From positions 42,714-106,713 of the forward strand of contig JAFDZM010000097.1 of assembly GCA_018266915.1 (NCBI GenBank): a stretch of DNA of 64,000 nt, written 5' to 3'. Of this stretch, positions 31,829-41,525 are shown in pieces. Below the pieces are notes generated by a model. It made no database searches. It had not been told where the DNA came from and saw only the letters and a list, made by a program, of their open reading frames with translations. Source of the DNA: Bacteroidota bacterium. GTDB taxonomy: Bacteria > Bacteroidota > Bacteroidia > Sphingobacteriales > Sphingobacteriaceae. How positions within the stretch are numbered: the stretch's first letter is position 1; each line of letters starts with the position of its first letter. The translations under genes were made by a program, and so were the position numbers.

Positions 31829-33841
31829 TTAGCTTTTCTTTAATACAATCTGCTCGTTTAGCATTTCATACATCTTTTTATAAAATTCATGAAGGCTCGG
31901 GTAGTCATCTTTGGAATACTGTATTTTATTATAGTTCACCGAATACCGCACCATGATACTGCCTTCCTGTTCTGCTATAATGCGTTTAAAGCTGATGCCC
32001 TTATCAGGCATAACCAAACTGATATCCTTGGGCAGGGCATCAACTTTATATCCTGCCGGAATTTTGTAAACGCCGTTGATGGAATAACCCCTTAAGTATT
32101 CAAAATCGACATCAGACATCCTGTTCTCGTTCAACAAAGGATTCTTCTTTAAAGAGCTGAACAAATTGGGGTTTAAATAAATATAGTTCTGGTCTGACCC
32201 GGCAAGATCAAGATCAAAATCGACCTTTTGAGTCAGGGGCAATGTATCAACGTCCATATTCTCAAATTTGACAGACGATATTTTTAAATTATTATCGCCG
32301 TCTGCCAGATAGTCGATGTATTTTTTCTCGCCATCTTCCTTATATCTTTTTATTGCATCGATCCTGTTATAGCTGAAGCTGTTCAACTGTGCAGTACCCT
32401 GTATTTTCCCGTCAGGTTTTATCTCAGCATTGATTAAAACAGATTGCCTTACGGGTGTCTCTTTTGTTACATAAACTGTGTCATAAGTGTTTTTTGAGCG
32501 GTCTATCCATAGGCCCATAGAATTAAGCAACTCAGTAGGAGTTTCGTTGTACTGATTGTATTTACCTGTTGCATCTAAAACGTACTTTTTATCATTATCG
32601 CCCAGCACATATACCACTGCCCTATTAAATGCCAAAGTTGTGGTGTTGAAGGGATTTACCCTGCCATAGTTTTGTGTACTTACCACCATTGGGTAAGCAT
32701 TTATACCACACTGTTTAAGCAGATGATACAGTATTAAGTTAATCTCTGCTGAATTACCCGTTTTATTATCCCATGCCTTGCTTGTACCGTCTATCGTGTA
32801 CCAGCGATCTATACTATTCCATTTCATAAGGTTCTTTACCTGGTTGAAAACATAGGCTATTTTATCATCGGTAGTTTTATGAGCATATGCTTCATTGATT
32901 ATAGCCTGCTCATTACTCAGGCTTCTTTTAAGCTGACCGCCAAAATCATCGTCTTCGGATAAAGCGCCACCTACTTTTGCCCAGGTATCCATCAGATTCA
33001 CGTTAAAACCACCCAGTGGTTTAAAGCTGGCTATATTAAGACTGATATGCTGCACATTATCCTCAAAAGAGGACATATAAGGTTCATTAGGCAGAGAGGG
33101 TACATTTGCAACTGCGCGTACTTCATTTTGAACGTTATACGGTATAGTTTCAGATTCCTGCGAGGATGAATAAGTACCATGTTCGTGTGACAAAACCTTC
33201 AAAACCTTTGAGTCAGTTACCGAGGTGTTTTTAACCATCGGTTGATAAAGGCGCAGATCAGGCCTGAAATAAAACATTTCGGGAATTGAAGTATCATATT
33301 CGCTATACTTTACCGGTATTTTCTTCTGGAAGTCCCATGTAGGTATCAAAGAAAGCCTGTTGATGTTCAGCTTATATCTGAATTCGATAATACTTCCTGA
33401 TTTTACGTTCGGAAAAGTGAAAGCAATTTCGCTTACATTTTTGTCAAGCTGTTTATTGAAAAATGACTTCTTATCAACTTTGGTAATTTCTGCTTTACCA
33501 TCAACCAAATTAATGGTTTCAGCTTCCAGCCCGGTAATGTTTTCAAGGTGATTCCCTGAATAATACTGCAGATGTATGTTAGCATACTCTTTGCCGTTTT
33601 CATTAAATATTTTTATTCTCGTATGAGTCTCGAGTTCGACTGAAGTTACATCAACACTATAAGACAGATTCCCTTTTTCAAAAAGGACCTCGGCATTGGC
33701 ATCTTTTTCAAAATCACAGGCTTTTAGTTCCAGATCGGCGATATCAACTTTTCCATAGGGTTGAACAGCAGGTGCTGATGACGTTTGCGCATAAACTGCT
33801 GAAAATGCTCCTGCAAGTAGAAGTGTGAATAAGGTTTTCAT
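31829..33841 (-). CDS. exported DUF3857 protein with inactive transglutaminase-like domain (paralog 2)
   Basis: 670 aa, signal peptide ending VYAQ (residue 19). The same layout as paralog 3: QPYGKVDIADLELKACDFEK at the start of the mature part, DUF3857 to about 250, core TGNSAEINLILYHLLKQCG with Ser364 in place of Cys, FNRAVVYVLGD with Asn406/Arg407 in place of His, Asp423 kept, and C-terminal HEFYKKMYEMLNEQIVLKKS. A 71-bp gap separates it from paralog 3, enough for an internal promoter, although no clear TAnnTTTG was found. Confidence 0.82.
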   Translation of the reverse strand: MKTLFTLLLAGAFSAVYAQTSSAPAVQPYGKVDIADLELKACDFEKDANAEVLFEKGNLSYSVDVTSVELETHTRIKIFNENGKEYANIHLQYYSGNHLENITGLEAETINLVDGKAEITKVDKKSFFNKQLDKNVSEIAFTFPNVKSGSIIEFRYKLNINRLSLIPTWDFQKKIPVKYSEYDTSIPEMFYFRPDLRLYQPMVKNTSVTDSKVLKVLSHEHGTYSSSQESETIPYNVQNEVRAVANVPSLPNEPYMSSFEDNVQHISLNIASFKPLGGFNVNLMDTWAKVGGALSEDDDFGGQLKRSLSNEQAIINEAYAHKTTDDKIAYVFNQVKNLMKWNSIDRWYTIDGTSKAWDNKTGNSAEINLILYHLLKQCGINAYPMVVSTQNYGRVNPFNTTTLAFNRAVVYVLGDNDKKYVLDATGKYNQYNETPTELLNSMGLWIDRSKNTYDTVYVTKETPVRQSVLINAEIKPDGKIQGTAQLNSFSYNRIDAIKRYKEDGEKKYIDYLADGDNNLKISSVKFENMDVDTLPLTQKVDFDLDLAGSDQNYIYLNPNLFSSLKKNPLLNENRMSDVDFEYLRGYSINGVYKIPAGYKVDALPKDISLVMPDKGISFKRIIAEQEGSIMVRYSVNYNKIQYSKDDYPSLHEFYKKMYEMLNEQIVLKKS

Positions 33842-33910
33842 TGTGTTGGTTTTGGTTGAACGAAATTTTATATAAGATAGAACTTATTTTAAAACTAAAA
33901 AAATCGGTCG

Positions 33911-35818
33911 TTAAATTTTCTTTAGTACAATTTGCTCATTTAATAGATCATACATTTTTTTATAAAACTCGTGCAGATCAGGATATTCTGATCTTAAAAA
34001 TTTTGTCCGGGCAACAGATATCTCATACCTCAACTGTATACTCCCGTCTTCCTGTGCTAATATTCTTTTAAACCGGATACTCTTATCAGCAATAATCATA
34101 TTGGCGTCTTTTGGTATCGATTCAACTTTATAGCCCGGCGGTATTTTATATGTACCAATAATCACATGGTTGTTAGTGAATCCAAAATCGATTGCCGAAG
34201 TTCTTTCTTCACTAAGAAATGGATTAATATGAAGCGTAGTGAATATGTTAGGACTGAATAGCAGATAATTGTCGGTATTATTCAGATCATAAGTGAAATC
34301 AAAGCTCTGTTTTAAAGGCAGGGTATCTACTTCCACGTTTTCCGATTTCAGATTGGACAGCTTAAGATTATTATCATTTTCTGTCAAAAATTCCTCGTAC
34401 TTTTTTCCATCGATAGTTTTTAAAACTTCCAGTTTGCCGGTCCTGTTATAACCGTAGCTTACAATATCGGCGCTGCCATGCATTTTGGCATCTGCACCTA
34501 TATCGCCGCTTATAAGTACCACCTCTTTCGATGGCATACTGGTTTTAAGAAATACCATCGTATACTTATCCTTTTCCTTATCAAGGCACAACCCATACGA
34601 ATTTAACAGGTTAAACGGGATTTGATTATATGTTTCAAATTTGCTGGTGGCATCCAATACATAATATTTGGTGCTATCCACCGGCACATAAGCAACAAGG
34701 TTGTTGATCTGAAATATGTCTACAAAATCGGGCTGCAGTAAACCGTTTTCCCTGGTGCTGACAAGCATCGGGTATGCTTTTATCCCTGACTTTTTTAACA
34801 GATGATACAGTATAGCATTAATTTCGGCTGAGTTGCCCGATCTCTTTTTCCAGGCGCTCTTTATACCATCTCTTGAGCCCCAATTCTCATAGCCGTTCCA
34901 ACTCATGGTTGTTTTAACCTTGTTATACAAAAAGGCGATTTTTTCATCATCCGTTTTTAATGTAGCGGCTTGCTTTATCAGGTCATCCTCATCGCCTATG
35001 TGCTGGTCAAATACCTTTGAATAACTTTTTTCACTTGCCAGTTTTCTTCCGGTCGCTTCCCATGAATCATTCAGGTGAAAAGTCTTACCATCAAAGCCCT
35101 GTACTTCATTTAATGACAATGCAATACTTTCAAGCGCATCGCCCTTAGCTCTCATAAATGATTCTTCTTTTACAGATGGTATATCCTTTGCAACCCAAAT
35201 ATGGCCATATGGGGCAGTAGTGTCTTTTGCAAAGGGTTTACTTATTTTGGTGGCGGCACTAAATTTGAGCTGTGGATCGAAATAAGCATCAAATTCGCTA
35301 TAGCGCGAAGGTATGTCACTTTGAAAATACCATGCCGGAAAGTTAGCAGCTATGCTCCGTATAAACTCGTACCTAAATTCAATCACAGAGCCTGCTTTTA
35401 CATTCGGAAATGAAAAAACAAGCTCGTCTTTCCTGTTATCAGTATGCTGAAAATAAAAAAGCTTGCGATCTATTTTAGTTATTACGATTTTATTATTTTC
35501 GAGATTAATAGTTTGGGCTTCGATATTGTAAATCCGCTCAACGCCGTAAATGTTATCATATTCAATCCGGATATTCCCCTGTTCTTTACCCTTATCATTT
35601 AAAATTTTGATTCTTTTGTTCCGTTCCATCACCAGGGTACCCATCAAGCTAAAATTTACCTTGGCCCGGTCAAACAATACCATAGCATTGGCATCCTTTT
35701 CAAAATCGCAGGTAGTAAGTCTCAGATCGGCAGTATCGATGTTACCAAAGCCGCGAACCTGTGCCTTCGCTACAGAAACCAGGCATAATAACAGGAGAAG
35801 GGTAAATAACTTATTCAA
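33911..35818 (-). CDS. exported DUF3857 protein with inactive transglutaminase-like domain (paralog 1)
   Basis: 635 aa, signal peptide MNKLFTLLLLLCLVSVAKAQ. First gene of the five-gene array. Mature start GFGNIDTADLRLTTCDFEKD, core SGNSAEINAILYHLLKKSG with Ser330 at the catalytic Cys position, FQINNLVAYVPVD with Asn372/373 at the His position and Asp389 kept. C-terminus HEFYKKMYDLLNEQIVLKK as in the others. It lacks about 30 residues present in paralogs 2 and 3 between 185 and 240. Divergent from the DUF1800 gene across 106 bp, where the array promoter should be. Confidence 0.82.
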   Translation of the reverse strand: MNKLFTLLLLLCLVSVAKAQVRGFGNIDTADLRLTTCDFEKDANAMVLFDRAKVNFSLMGTLVMERNKRIKILNDKGKEQGNIRIEYDNIYGVERIYNIEAQTINLENNKIVITKIDRKLFYFQHTDNRKDELVFSFPNVKAGSVIEFRYEFIRSIAANFPAWYFQSDIPSRYSEFDAYFDPQLKFSAATKISKPFAKDTTAPYGHIWVAKDIPSVKEESFMRAKGDALESIALSLNEVQGFDGKTFHLNDSWEATGRKLASEKSYSKVFDQHIGDEDDLIKQAATLKTDDEKIAFLYNKVKTTMSWNGYENWGSRDGIKSAWKKRSGNSAEINAILYHLLKKSGIKAYPMLVSTRENGLLQPDFVDIFQINNLVAYVPVDSTKYYVLDATSKFETYNQIPFNLLNSYGLCLDKEKDKYTMVFLKTSMPSKEVVLISGDIGADAKMHGSADIVSYGYNRTGKLEVLKTIDGKKYEEFLTENDNNLKLSNLKSENVEVDTLPLKQSFDFTYDLNNTDNYLLFSPNIFTTLHINPFLSEERTSAIDFGFTNNHVIIGTYKIPPGYKVESIPKDANMIIADKSIRFKRILAQEDGSIQLRYEISVARTKFLRSEYPDLHEFYKKMYDLLNEQIVLKKI

Positions 35819-35924
35819 ATTGCAATATGGTTTGGTCGCACTAATATAATAATTATTCTATTACGAAATAATTTCAAATCTTGTTCAAGCTCTTAAACCC
35901 TTCTCGGAAAAAAGAGTCTTACTG

Positions 35925-37310
35925 ATGCATATGGATAACCTGAAGCTGATAAAACACTTGTATGCCAGGGCTGGCTTCGGCCTTTGTTTTCCGGACAAAA
36001 AATCCGCAGAACACCTCTCTATTAGGAAAGAAATAAAAGAATTATTTAAAGCTTCAGAAACTAACGAGCCTCTTAATGTAGTTCAGGAAAATATTGATTA
36101 TATGAAGTTGCTGACCGGCGATATGCTGGCAAAAAAACAAGCAATACAGCAGCAACGCCAGCAGGAAAAGGATCTGAACCTGGCATGGATGAACAGGATG
36201 AGCACCACCGATGCTCAACTCCGTGAGAAGATGACCCTGTTTTGGCATAATCATTTTGCCTGCCGTACCAACAATGCATTTTATGCCCAGCAACTCAATA
36301 ATATTCAACGGACTTATGCTTTGGGAAATTTCCGTGATTTGCTATTAGCGGTGTCCAAGTCGCCTGCTATGCTGCAGTTCCTGAACAATCAGCAAAATCA
36401 CAAAGGCCATCCGAACGAGAACTTTGCCCGTGAGTTGATGGAACTTTTCACTATTGGCCGGGGTAACTATACCGAACAGGACATTAAAGAATCGGCACGG
36501 GCATTTACCGGATGGGGATTTGATAAGAACGGAGAGTTTAAAGTGCGCCCTTTTCAGCATGACGACGGCGAGAAAACCTTTATGGGCAAAACCGGCAATT
36601 TAAATGGCGAAGACATCATCAATCGCCTGCTGGAACAAAAGCAAACCGCGGCATTTATCAGTAATAAACTTTATAAATATCTCGTAAATGATATCCCTGA
36701 TCCTGCACGTGTAAACGAAATAGCCGAGGTATTCTACAATGCCAATTACGAGATAAAACCTTTGCTGGAATATGTTTTTACTGTTGACTGGTTTTATGAC
36801 GATAAGAACATGGGCAACATGATCAAATCGCCTGTAAGTTTTTTAGTAGGGTTGAATCGTCAATTTTATATTACTTACCAACGCCCGGAGGTGTTGCTCG
36901 AATTTCAAAGAGCATTGGGGCAGGTGTTGTTTTACCCGCCGAACGTAGCAGGATGGCCGGGAGGACGAAATTGGATCGACAGCTCATCGCTTATGTATCG
37001 CTTCAAGATACCCTCAATGGTACTTGATGGCGGGCTGATTGATTTTGCAGGTAAAACCGATCCTGAAGATGAGGCTTATTTGGCTAGCATGCGTAACCGG
37101 CAATCGGCAATAAATACCAAAGTGCAAGCGCAACCCGATTGGGATAAATTTTTGCAGAATGTACCAAAGAGTTTATCCAAAACAGATATCGCCCAATTTA
37201 TGCTCGAGCCGAATTTGAGTGCGACTATTGAGAATGCAGCCGGACAATCGGCAGATATTAAAACATTGGTAATAGAGTTGGTTTCGACACCGGAATATCA
37301 ACTGTGTTAA
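35925..37310 (+). CDS. DUF1800 family protein
   Basis: 461 aa. Recognised by HLYARAGFG at the start, the central LREKMTLFWHNHFACRTNN (about 99-117), GHPNENFARELMELFTIG (about 164-181), YTEQDIKESARAFTGWGFD and late VLFYPPNVAGWPGGRNWID. DUF1800 proteins nearly always pair with a DUF1501 protein, as here (next gene, 87 bp later). No clear signal peptide. Their biochemical role is unknown; a link to secreted or surface polymer metabolism has been proposed. Two in-frame ATGs (35925 and 35931) are equally good. Confidence 0.92.
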   Translation: MHMDNLKLIKHLYARAGFGLCFPDKKSAEHLSIRKEIKELFKASETNEPLNVVQENIDYMKLLTGDMLAKKQAIQQQRQQEKDLNLAWMNRMSTTDAQLREKMTLFWHNHFACRTNNAFYAQQLNNIQRTYALGNFRDLLLAVSKSPAMLQFLNNQQNHKGHPNENFARELMELFTIGRGNYTEQDIKESARAFTGWGFDKNGEFKVRPFQHDDGEKTFMGKTGNLNGEDIINRLLEQKQTAAFISNKLYKYLVNDIPDPARVNEIAEVFYNANYEIKPLLEYVFTVDWFYDDKNMGNMIKSPVSFLVGLNRQFYITYQRPEVLLEFQRALGQVLFYPPNVAGWPGGRNWIDSSSLMYRFKIPSMVLDGGLIDFAGKTDPEDEAYLASMRNRQSAINTKVQAQPDWDKFLQNVPKSLSKTDIAQFMLEPNLSATIENAAGQSADIKTLVIELVSTPEYQLC

Positions 37311-37311
37311 T

Positions 37312-37393
37312 TTAATTAGTGAATTAGCGAGTAAATACTATTAAACACTAACGAAAACAATCGCTAAATCACTAATTCACTCATTCACTAATT
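37312..37393. repeat. octamer array and hairpin in the DUF1800-DUF1501 gap
   Basis: TTAGTGAATTAGCGA and TCGCTAAATCACTAA are near-perfect inverted repeats, followed by copies of ATTCACTC/ATTCACTA. The array ends TCATTCACTAATT 4 bp before the DUF1501 ATG, the same word that precedes xylA. Confidence 0.6.
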
Positions 37394-37397
37394 GTAT

Positions 37398-38600
37398 ATG
37401 AAGAGACGTGAATTTCTAAAAAACTCTGCCCTGGCTTCAGGAGCATTCTTGATTCCTGCTTTTCTGAAGCCTTTGGAAGGCATTGCCAGTGAGCAGATCA
37501 GCGGGTACAAACATTTGGTGATCATACAGCTTTCGGGTGGTAACGACGGGCTGAATACTATCGTTCCATTTGGCAATGATATTTATTATCAGAAACGTAC
37601 CTCTATAGCCATTAATCCGGCTGATGTGATTAAACTGAATGATATGCAGGGGCTAAATCCAAACCTTAGTGCTTTAAAAGAAATTTACGACCAGGGCTGG
37701 ATGAACATCATTAATTCTGTGGGTTATCCCAATCCTGACCGCTCACATTTCCGGTCAATGGATATATGGCAAACCGCAAGTGATTCGAACCAGTTCCTGA
37801 CTACCGGCTGGATAGGTCGTTACCTTGATTCCAATTGTCAGAACGGTAATAAAAATCCGTATACGGCCATTGAAGTGGATGATACCTTGTCATTAGCCAT
37901 GAAAGGGGCAAGCATGAAAGGTATAGCCGTACAAGACCCCAATAAGTTATACCAAACTACCCGTGAACCATTTTTTAAAGATCTTGTACATGAACACGAT
38001 AACGAGCACCTGAGCGAGGATAACCTGGGTTACCTGTATAAAACGATGATCGAAACTTATTCATCGGCTGATTATATTCAGAAAACATCAAAAACCTACA
38101 CGGTTAGTGCCGAATATCCGGCAACTCCGCTTGGCAATCAACTAAAAACGGTTTCAAAGTTTATCAATTCCGGTTTACAAACAAGGATATATTATGTATC
38201 GCTCAGCGGATTTGATACACATGTTGCTCAGCAAAACCAGCAGGGCAGGCAGTTAAAAATTTATGGCGATGCAGTAGCTGCATTTGTAAAAGACTTAAAT
38301 CAAACCGGTAAGCTGGATGATACTTTAGTGATGACCTTTTCGGAATTTGGTCGCCGGGTAGAACAAAATGCCAGCAATGGTACTGATCATGGTACTGCAA
38401 ACAATGTGTTTGTTTTTGGCGGAAAGCTTAAAAAGGCCGGAATATTCAATGATGCACCCAACCTAACTCAATTAGATAACGGCGATCTGAAATACCAGGT
38501 CGATTTCAGGGATGTGTATGCTACTTTGCTTGATAAGTGGCTTGATGTAAACAACAAACTCATCCTGGATAAGAATTTTAAAGGACTGGATTTTATTTGA
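37398..38600 (+). CDS. DUF1501 family protein with Tat-like leader
   Basis: 400 aa. Starts MKRREFLKNSALASGAFLIP, a leader with a basic n-region and the R-R-x-F-L pattern of Tat substrates, then LVIIQLSGGNDGLNTIVPFG (the metallo-phosphatase/sulfatase-like entry of DUF1501). HFRSMDIWQTAS, STGWIGRYLD-like TTGWIGRYLD, SGFDTHVAQQNQQGR, MTFSEFGRRVEQNASNGTDHG and ANNVFVFGG are all family motifs; Asp/His residues there suggest a metal site. Probably acts outside the cytoplasm with the DUF1800 protein encoded upstream. ATG 37398 is chosen over a TTG two codons earlier. Confidence 0.92.
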   Translation: MKRREFLKNSALASGAFLIPAFLKPLEGIASEQISGYKHLVIIQLSGGNDGLNTIVPFGNDIYYQKRTSIAINPADVIKLNDMQGLNPNLSALKEIYDQGWMNIINSVGYPNPDRSHFRSMDIWQTASDSNQFLTTGWIGRYLDSNCQNGNKNPYTAIEVDDTLSLAMKGASMKGIAVQDPNKLYQTTREPFFKDLVHEHDNEHLSEDNLGYLYKTMIETYSSADYIQKTSKTYTVSAEYPATPLGNQLKTVSKFINSGLQTRIYYVSLSGFDTHVAQQNQQGRQLKIYGDAVAAFVKDLNQTGKLDDTLVMTFSEFGRRVEQNASNGTDHGTANNVFVFGGKLKKAGIFNDAPNLTQLDNGDLKYQVDFRDVYATLLDKWLDVNNKLILDKNFKGLDFI

Positions 38601-38631
38601 AAATCAGCCAAAATTGTATGCTTTTATATAC

Positions 38632-38663
38632 AAAAAAGCCCCGGAATTAATTCCCCGGGGCTT
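38632..38663. terminator. bidirectional terminator between DUF1501 and barrel gene
   Basis: AAGCCCCGG pairs with CCGGGGCTT around GGAATTAATTCC-like loop sequence, with six A on the left (T run for the minus-strand gene) and a C/T-rich tail on the right. It lies between two convergent stop codons. Confidence 0.8.
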
Positions 38664-38685
38664 CTCTCTTTCTTAGCTATAGAGT

Positions 38686-39261
38686 TTAAAAGAACTTAAA
38701 TCCGACACTAAATGCCCACAGGTTTTGGCGTTGTCCAAAATCATCACTTATTTTAGTTAAACCACCTTCATAGCGCAAGTCAGCCGTGATCGGGCCAATG
38801 TCCACACCACCACCGGCCTGGAAACCAATAGTACTGTTTTTGTAATGACCAAAGTCATTAATAGCAGCATTAGTATTGTCAGAGAAACTTTCGCTTTTAT
38901 TGAGCGTGTAGGTGTAAATCGGACCAGCCATTAGCCTGAAATTCAGATTCTTGGAACCAAAAGAGTGGCCTAATAGTAGTGGAACGCTAACGTTAGTGAA
39001 ATCTACGTTGGCGTGAAAATTACCGTCGGTGGTGGTAAATTTCCCGCCTGTACTGCTTAGGTAAACTTCCGGCTGTAAATAAAATGCGTTACCAACACGG
39101 GCGAAAATCCCTGCCTGGTAGCCTGTCCTTGTAGATTCATTAAGATTATCGGTATTGATTTTAGAGAAGTTTACCCCGCCTTTGACACCGAGGCTAAACT
39201 GTGCCTTTGCACTGATGCAAACCGCTACCAGCAACGCGACACTTAAAAGTAACTTTTTCAT
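38686..39261 (-). CDS. outer-membrane beta-barrel protein (PorT/OMP_b-brl family)
   Basis: 191 aa with signal peptide MKKLLLSVALLVAVCISAKAQ, then FSLGVKGGVNFSKI, the standard opening strand of this family. Alternating hydrophobic residues suggest about eight strands (for instance TGYQAGIFARV, FYLQPEVYLSS, LNFRLMAGPIYTY, IGFQAGGGVDIG, ITADLRYEGGLT) and the last residue is Phe (VGFKFF), as expected for insertion into the outer membrane. Role unknown; many such small barrels exist per genome. Confidence 0.88.
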   Translation of the reverse strand: MKKLLLSVALLVAVCISAKAQFSLGVKGGVNFSKINTDNLNESTRTGYQAGIFARVGNAFYLQPEVYLSSTGGKFTTTDGNFHANVDFTNVSVPLLLGHSFGSKNLNFRLMAGPIYTYTLNKSESFSDNTNAAINDFGHYKNSTIGFQAGGGVDIGPITADLRYEGGLTKISDDFGQRQNLWAFSVGFKFF

Positions 39262-39338
39262 TTATTGTTAAATTTAGTTTTACAAATAGGTTAGATGTAT
39301 TATTTAACTTAGAGTTTAACAATTAACGAGCCAAAATA

Positions 39339-39373
39339 TTGCACAAGGCATCAGCAGATTTTTTCTATTTTTG
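39339..39373 (+). promoter_or_regulatory. promoter of the CsbD-like gene
   Basis: TTG (39339-39341), 24-bp spacer, TATTTTTG (39366-39373). The -7 box is exact; the spacer is slightly long. The -33 TTG is also an in-frame start codon of an upstream extension, which is thereby explained away. Confidence 0.5.
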
Positions 39374-39392
39374 CTCAAACATATTTTTTGAA

Positions 39393-39608
39393 ATGGCAGA
39401 GATCAGTATCAGCAACAAAGACTGGGCACGTGTAAAGATCAAATTACAACGTAAATACAATCACCTCACCGACGAAGAATTGCAGTATAATGAAGGCCAG
39501 GAAGATAACCTGATCAGCCGGATAATGGAGTTGGTAAACCGCGACCGTAAGTACGTGGTTTTCACCCTGAAAAAGGCGCTGGCCAATATGGATAATAACC
39601 GCCTCTAA
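39393..39608 (+). CDS. small CsbD-like protein
   Basis: 71 aa from ATG 39393, soluble. The pattern DWARVKIKLQRKYNHLTDEELQYNEGQEDNLISRI matches the CsbD-like stress-protein fold (W-x-x-x-K-x-K-L...L-T-D-x-x-L-x-y-x-x-G-x-x-D-x-L). CsbD proteins are small general-stress proteins of unknown mechanism. The C-terminal FTLKKALANMDNN is more helical than usual. It stands alone between divergent and unrelated genes. Confidence 0.7.
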   Translation: MAEISISNKDWARVKIKLQRKYNHLTDEELQYNEGQEDNLISRIMELVNRDRKYVVFTLKKALANMDNNRL

Positions 39609-39769
39609 CCGGCGTTAAATCACAGAGCCGGAAATTTTTCGATTTGATGTAAACTTTACCGCCTGCATCATTTTTTAATATCAAAGTCGTAATTTTATAT
39701 TCTGGTAATGAGAAATTTAGATTTCCCATCTGGATGTCTCATCTTTATTCGTAACCAACAGGTGCTGTG

Positions 39770-41503
39770 ATGAAAAGTATTTATAAAAAGTGGAGTTTCT
39801 TAGCCGGTATAACAGTACTTGCTGTTGTGATTTTTGGCTTCCAGGACGATCTGTTCCAGATCGCCAAAAACCTGGATGTTTTCTCGTCTGTCTACAAAGA
39901 GGTTAATATCAATTATGTTGATGATATTAACTCGGCAAAAATGATCAAAACGGGCGTAGATGCCATGCTGGATGGCCTTGACCCTTATACCGAATTCGTT
40001 CCCGAATCTGAAATTGAAGATTATAAGCTTCATTATGTAAGCACCCAATACGGCGGCATAGGCGCCGGTATATTTGCCCGTGAAGGAAAAGTGTATGTAT
40101 CAGACGTTTTTGATGGCTTCCCGGCACAAAAAGCGGATGTCCGGGCTGGTGACCGGTTAGTTAAAATAAATAACGTCGACCTGACCGGCAAAACCAACGA
40201 CCAGGTGAGCCAACTTTTAAAAGGCTCAAAAGGCGCAGCCATTAAGCTGTTAATCAGGCGTGGTGATGCGGAAGCTGTTGAGAAGAATCTGATCCGTGAT
40301 GAGATAAAACAGCCGAACGTAACCTACTATGGTATGGTTGACGGCAATATGGGTTATATCAAGCTTGATAAATTCCTCGAAAACTCAGCCGATGAAGTAA
40401 CCACAGCGCTTACCAATCTTAAAAAGAATAATCCAAGCGGCATTATCCTCGATTTGAGATCAAATGGTGGCGGGATTTTGCAGGAAGCGGTAAAGATCGT
40501 TAACCTGTTTGTACCAAAGGGCGTTGAGGTAGTATCCCAAAAAGGTAAGATTAAAGACAAGAACTTTACCTATAGCACCCAAAACACACCATTAGAACCA
40601 AACTTGCCGTTGGTAGTATTGGTAAATGGGCGTTCTGCCTCAGCATCTGAGATTGTGGCAGGCTCCTTGCAAGATCTGGATCGTGCAGTAATTATAGGAC
40701 AGCGCAGCTATGGGAAAGGATTGGTACAGCAAACATTCAACCTGCCTTACAACAGTTTGGTAAAGATCACCATCGCTAAATATTATATCCCTTCCGGACG
40801 TTGTGTGCAGGCGCTCGATTATACCCATCGTAAAGATGATGGCAGCGTTGTAAAAGTTGCTGATTCATTGATGCATGAATTTAAAACCAAAGCGGGCCGT
40901 TCGGTTTATGATGGTGGCGGTGTGTATCCGGATATTTTTGTAAAGCAGGAGCATTTTGCAAACATCACCCAAACCCTGGTTTCCAAACTTTTGATATTTG
41001 ATTATGCTACCCAATTCCGCAATACGCATAATAGTATTGGTGACGTAAGGACTTTTCATTTGACAGATAACGAATACAACGATTTTATAAAATTCCTCAG
41101 TACAAAAAACTATAGTTACACCACCGGGACAGAGAAACTGATAACCAACCTGAAAGCTGAAGCTACCAAGGAGAAACAGTTTACCGATATCCAGCCTGAA
41201 TATGATGCTTTAAAAGCCAAATTACTGGCCAGCAAAAAGAACGATCTTCAGCAAAATAAGGACGAAATAAAGCAGGTGCTCGAAAACGAAATTGCATCTC
41301 GCTATTTCTATGAAAAAGGCCGCTACGAAACTAACTTTAAGTATGACAAGGAATTGGCACAAGCTGTAAAAATCATGTCAGACCGGAGCCAGGTTGCATC
41401 TATTTTAAAGGGTGACGGTAATTATAAAGTGATTGGCAAACCCCAATTAGCCATGATCTCCAAAAAGGTTGAGGACAAAGAAAACAACACCGACGAACAA
41501 TAA
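39770..41503 (+). CDS. S41 family C-terminal processing peptidase (short form)
   Basis: 577 aa. One N-terminal hydrophobic helix (about 8-23) places it in the periplasm as an anchored or cleaved protein. PDZ domain about 90-170 (GIGAGIFAREGKVYV and GDRLVKINNVDL), then the S41 core: GYIKLDKF, GIILDLRSNGGG, catalytic Ser291 in GRSASASEIVAG and Lys316 in SYGKGLVQ, exactly 25 residues apart as in CtpA. Tail of about 140 residues is charged. It degrades or trims proteins from the C-terminus. ATG 39770 is preferred over a GTG one codon upstream. Another S41 peptidase is at 49100. Confidence 0.94.
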   Translation: MKSIYKKWSFLAGITVLAVVIFGFQDDLFQIAKNLDVFSSVYKEVNINYVDDINSAKMIKTGVDAMLDGLDPYTEFVPESEIEDYKLHYVSTQYGGIGAGIFAREGKVYVSDVFDGFPAQKADVRAGDRLVKINNVDLTGKTNDQVSQLLKGSKGAAIKLLIRRGDAEAVEKNLIRDEIKQPNVTYYGMVDGNMGYIKLDKFLENSADEVTTALTNLKKNNPSGIILDLRSNGGGILQEAVKIVNLFVPKGVEVVSQKGKIKDKNFTYSTQNTPLEPNLPLVVLVNGRSASASEIVAGSLQDLDRAVIIGQRSYGKGLVQQTFNLPYNSLVKITIAKYYIPSGRCVQALDYTHRKDDGSVVKVADSLMHEFKTKAGRSVYDGGGVYPDIFVKQEHFANITQTLVSKLLIFDYATQFRNTHNSIGDVRTFHLTDNEYNDFIKFLSTKNYSYTTGTEKLITNLKAEATKEKQFTDIQPEYDALKAKLLASKKNDLQQNKDEIKQVLENEIASRYFYEKGRYETNFKYDKELAQAVKIMSDRSQVASILKGDGNYKVIGKPQLAMISKKVEDKENNTDEQ

Positions 41504-41525
41504 TTCTTTCCAAAAGATAAAGAAC

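Noticed and set aside
37312..37393. Possible CRISPR-like or phase-variable tandem repeat
   Set aside because: The units are only about 8 bp and degenerate, without spacers or cas genes; treated as an octamer array instead.
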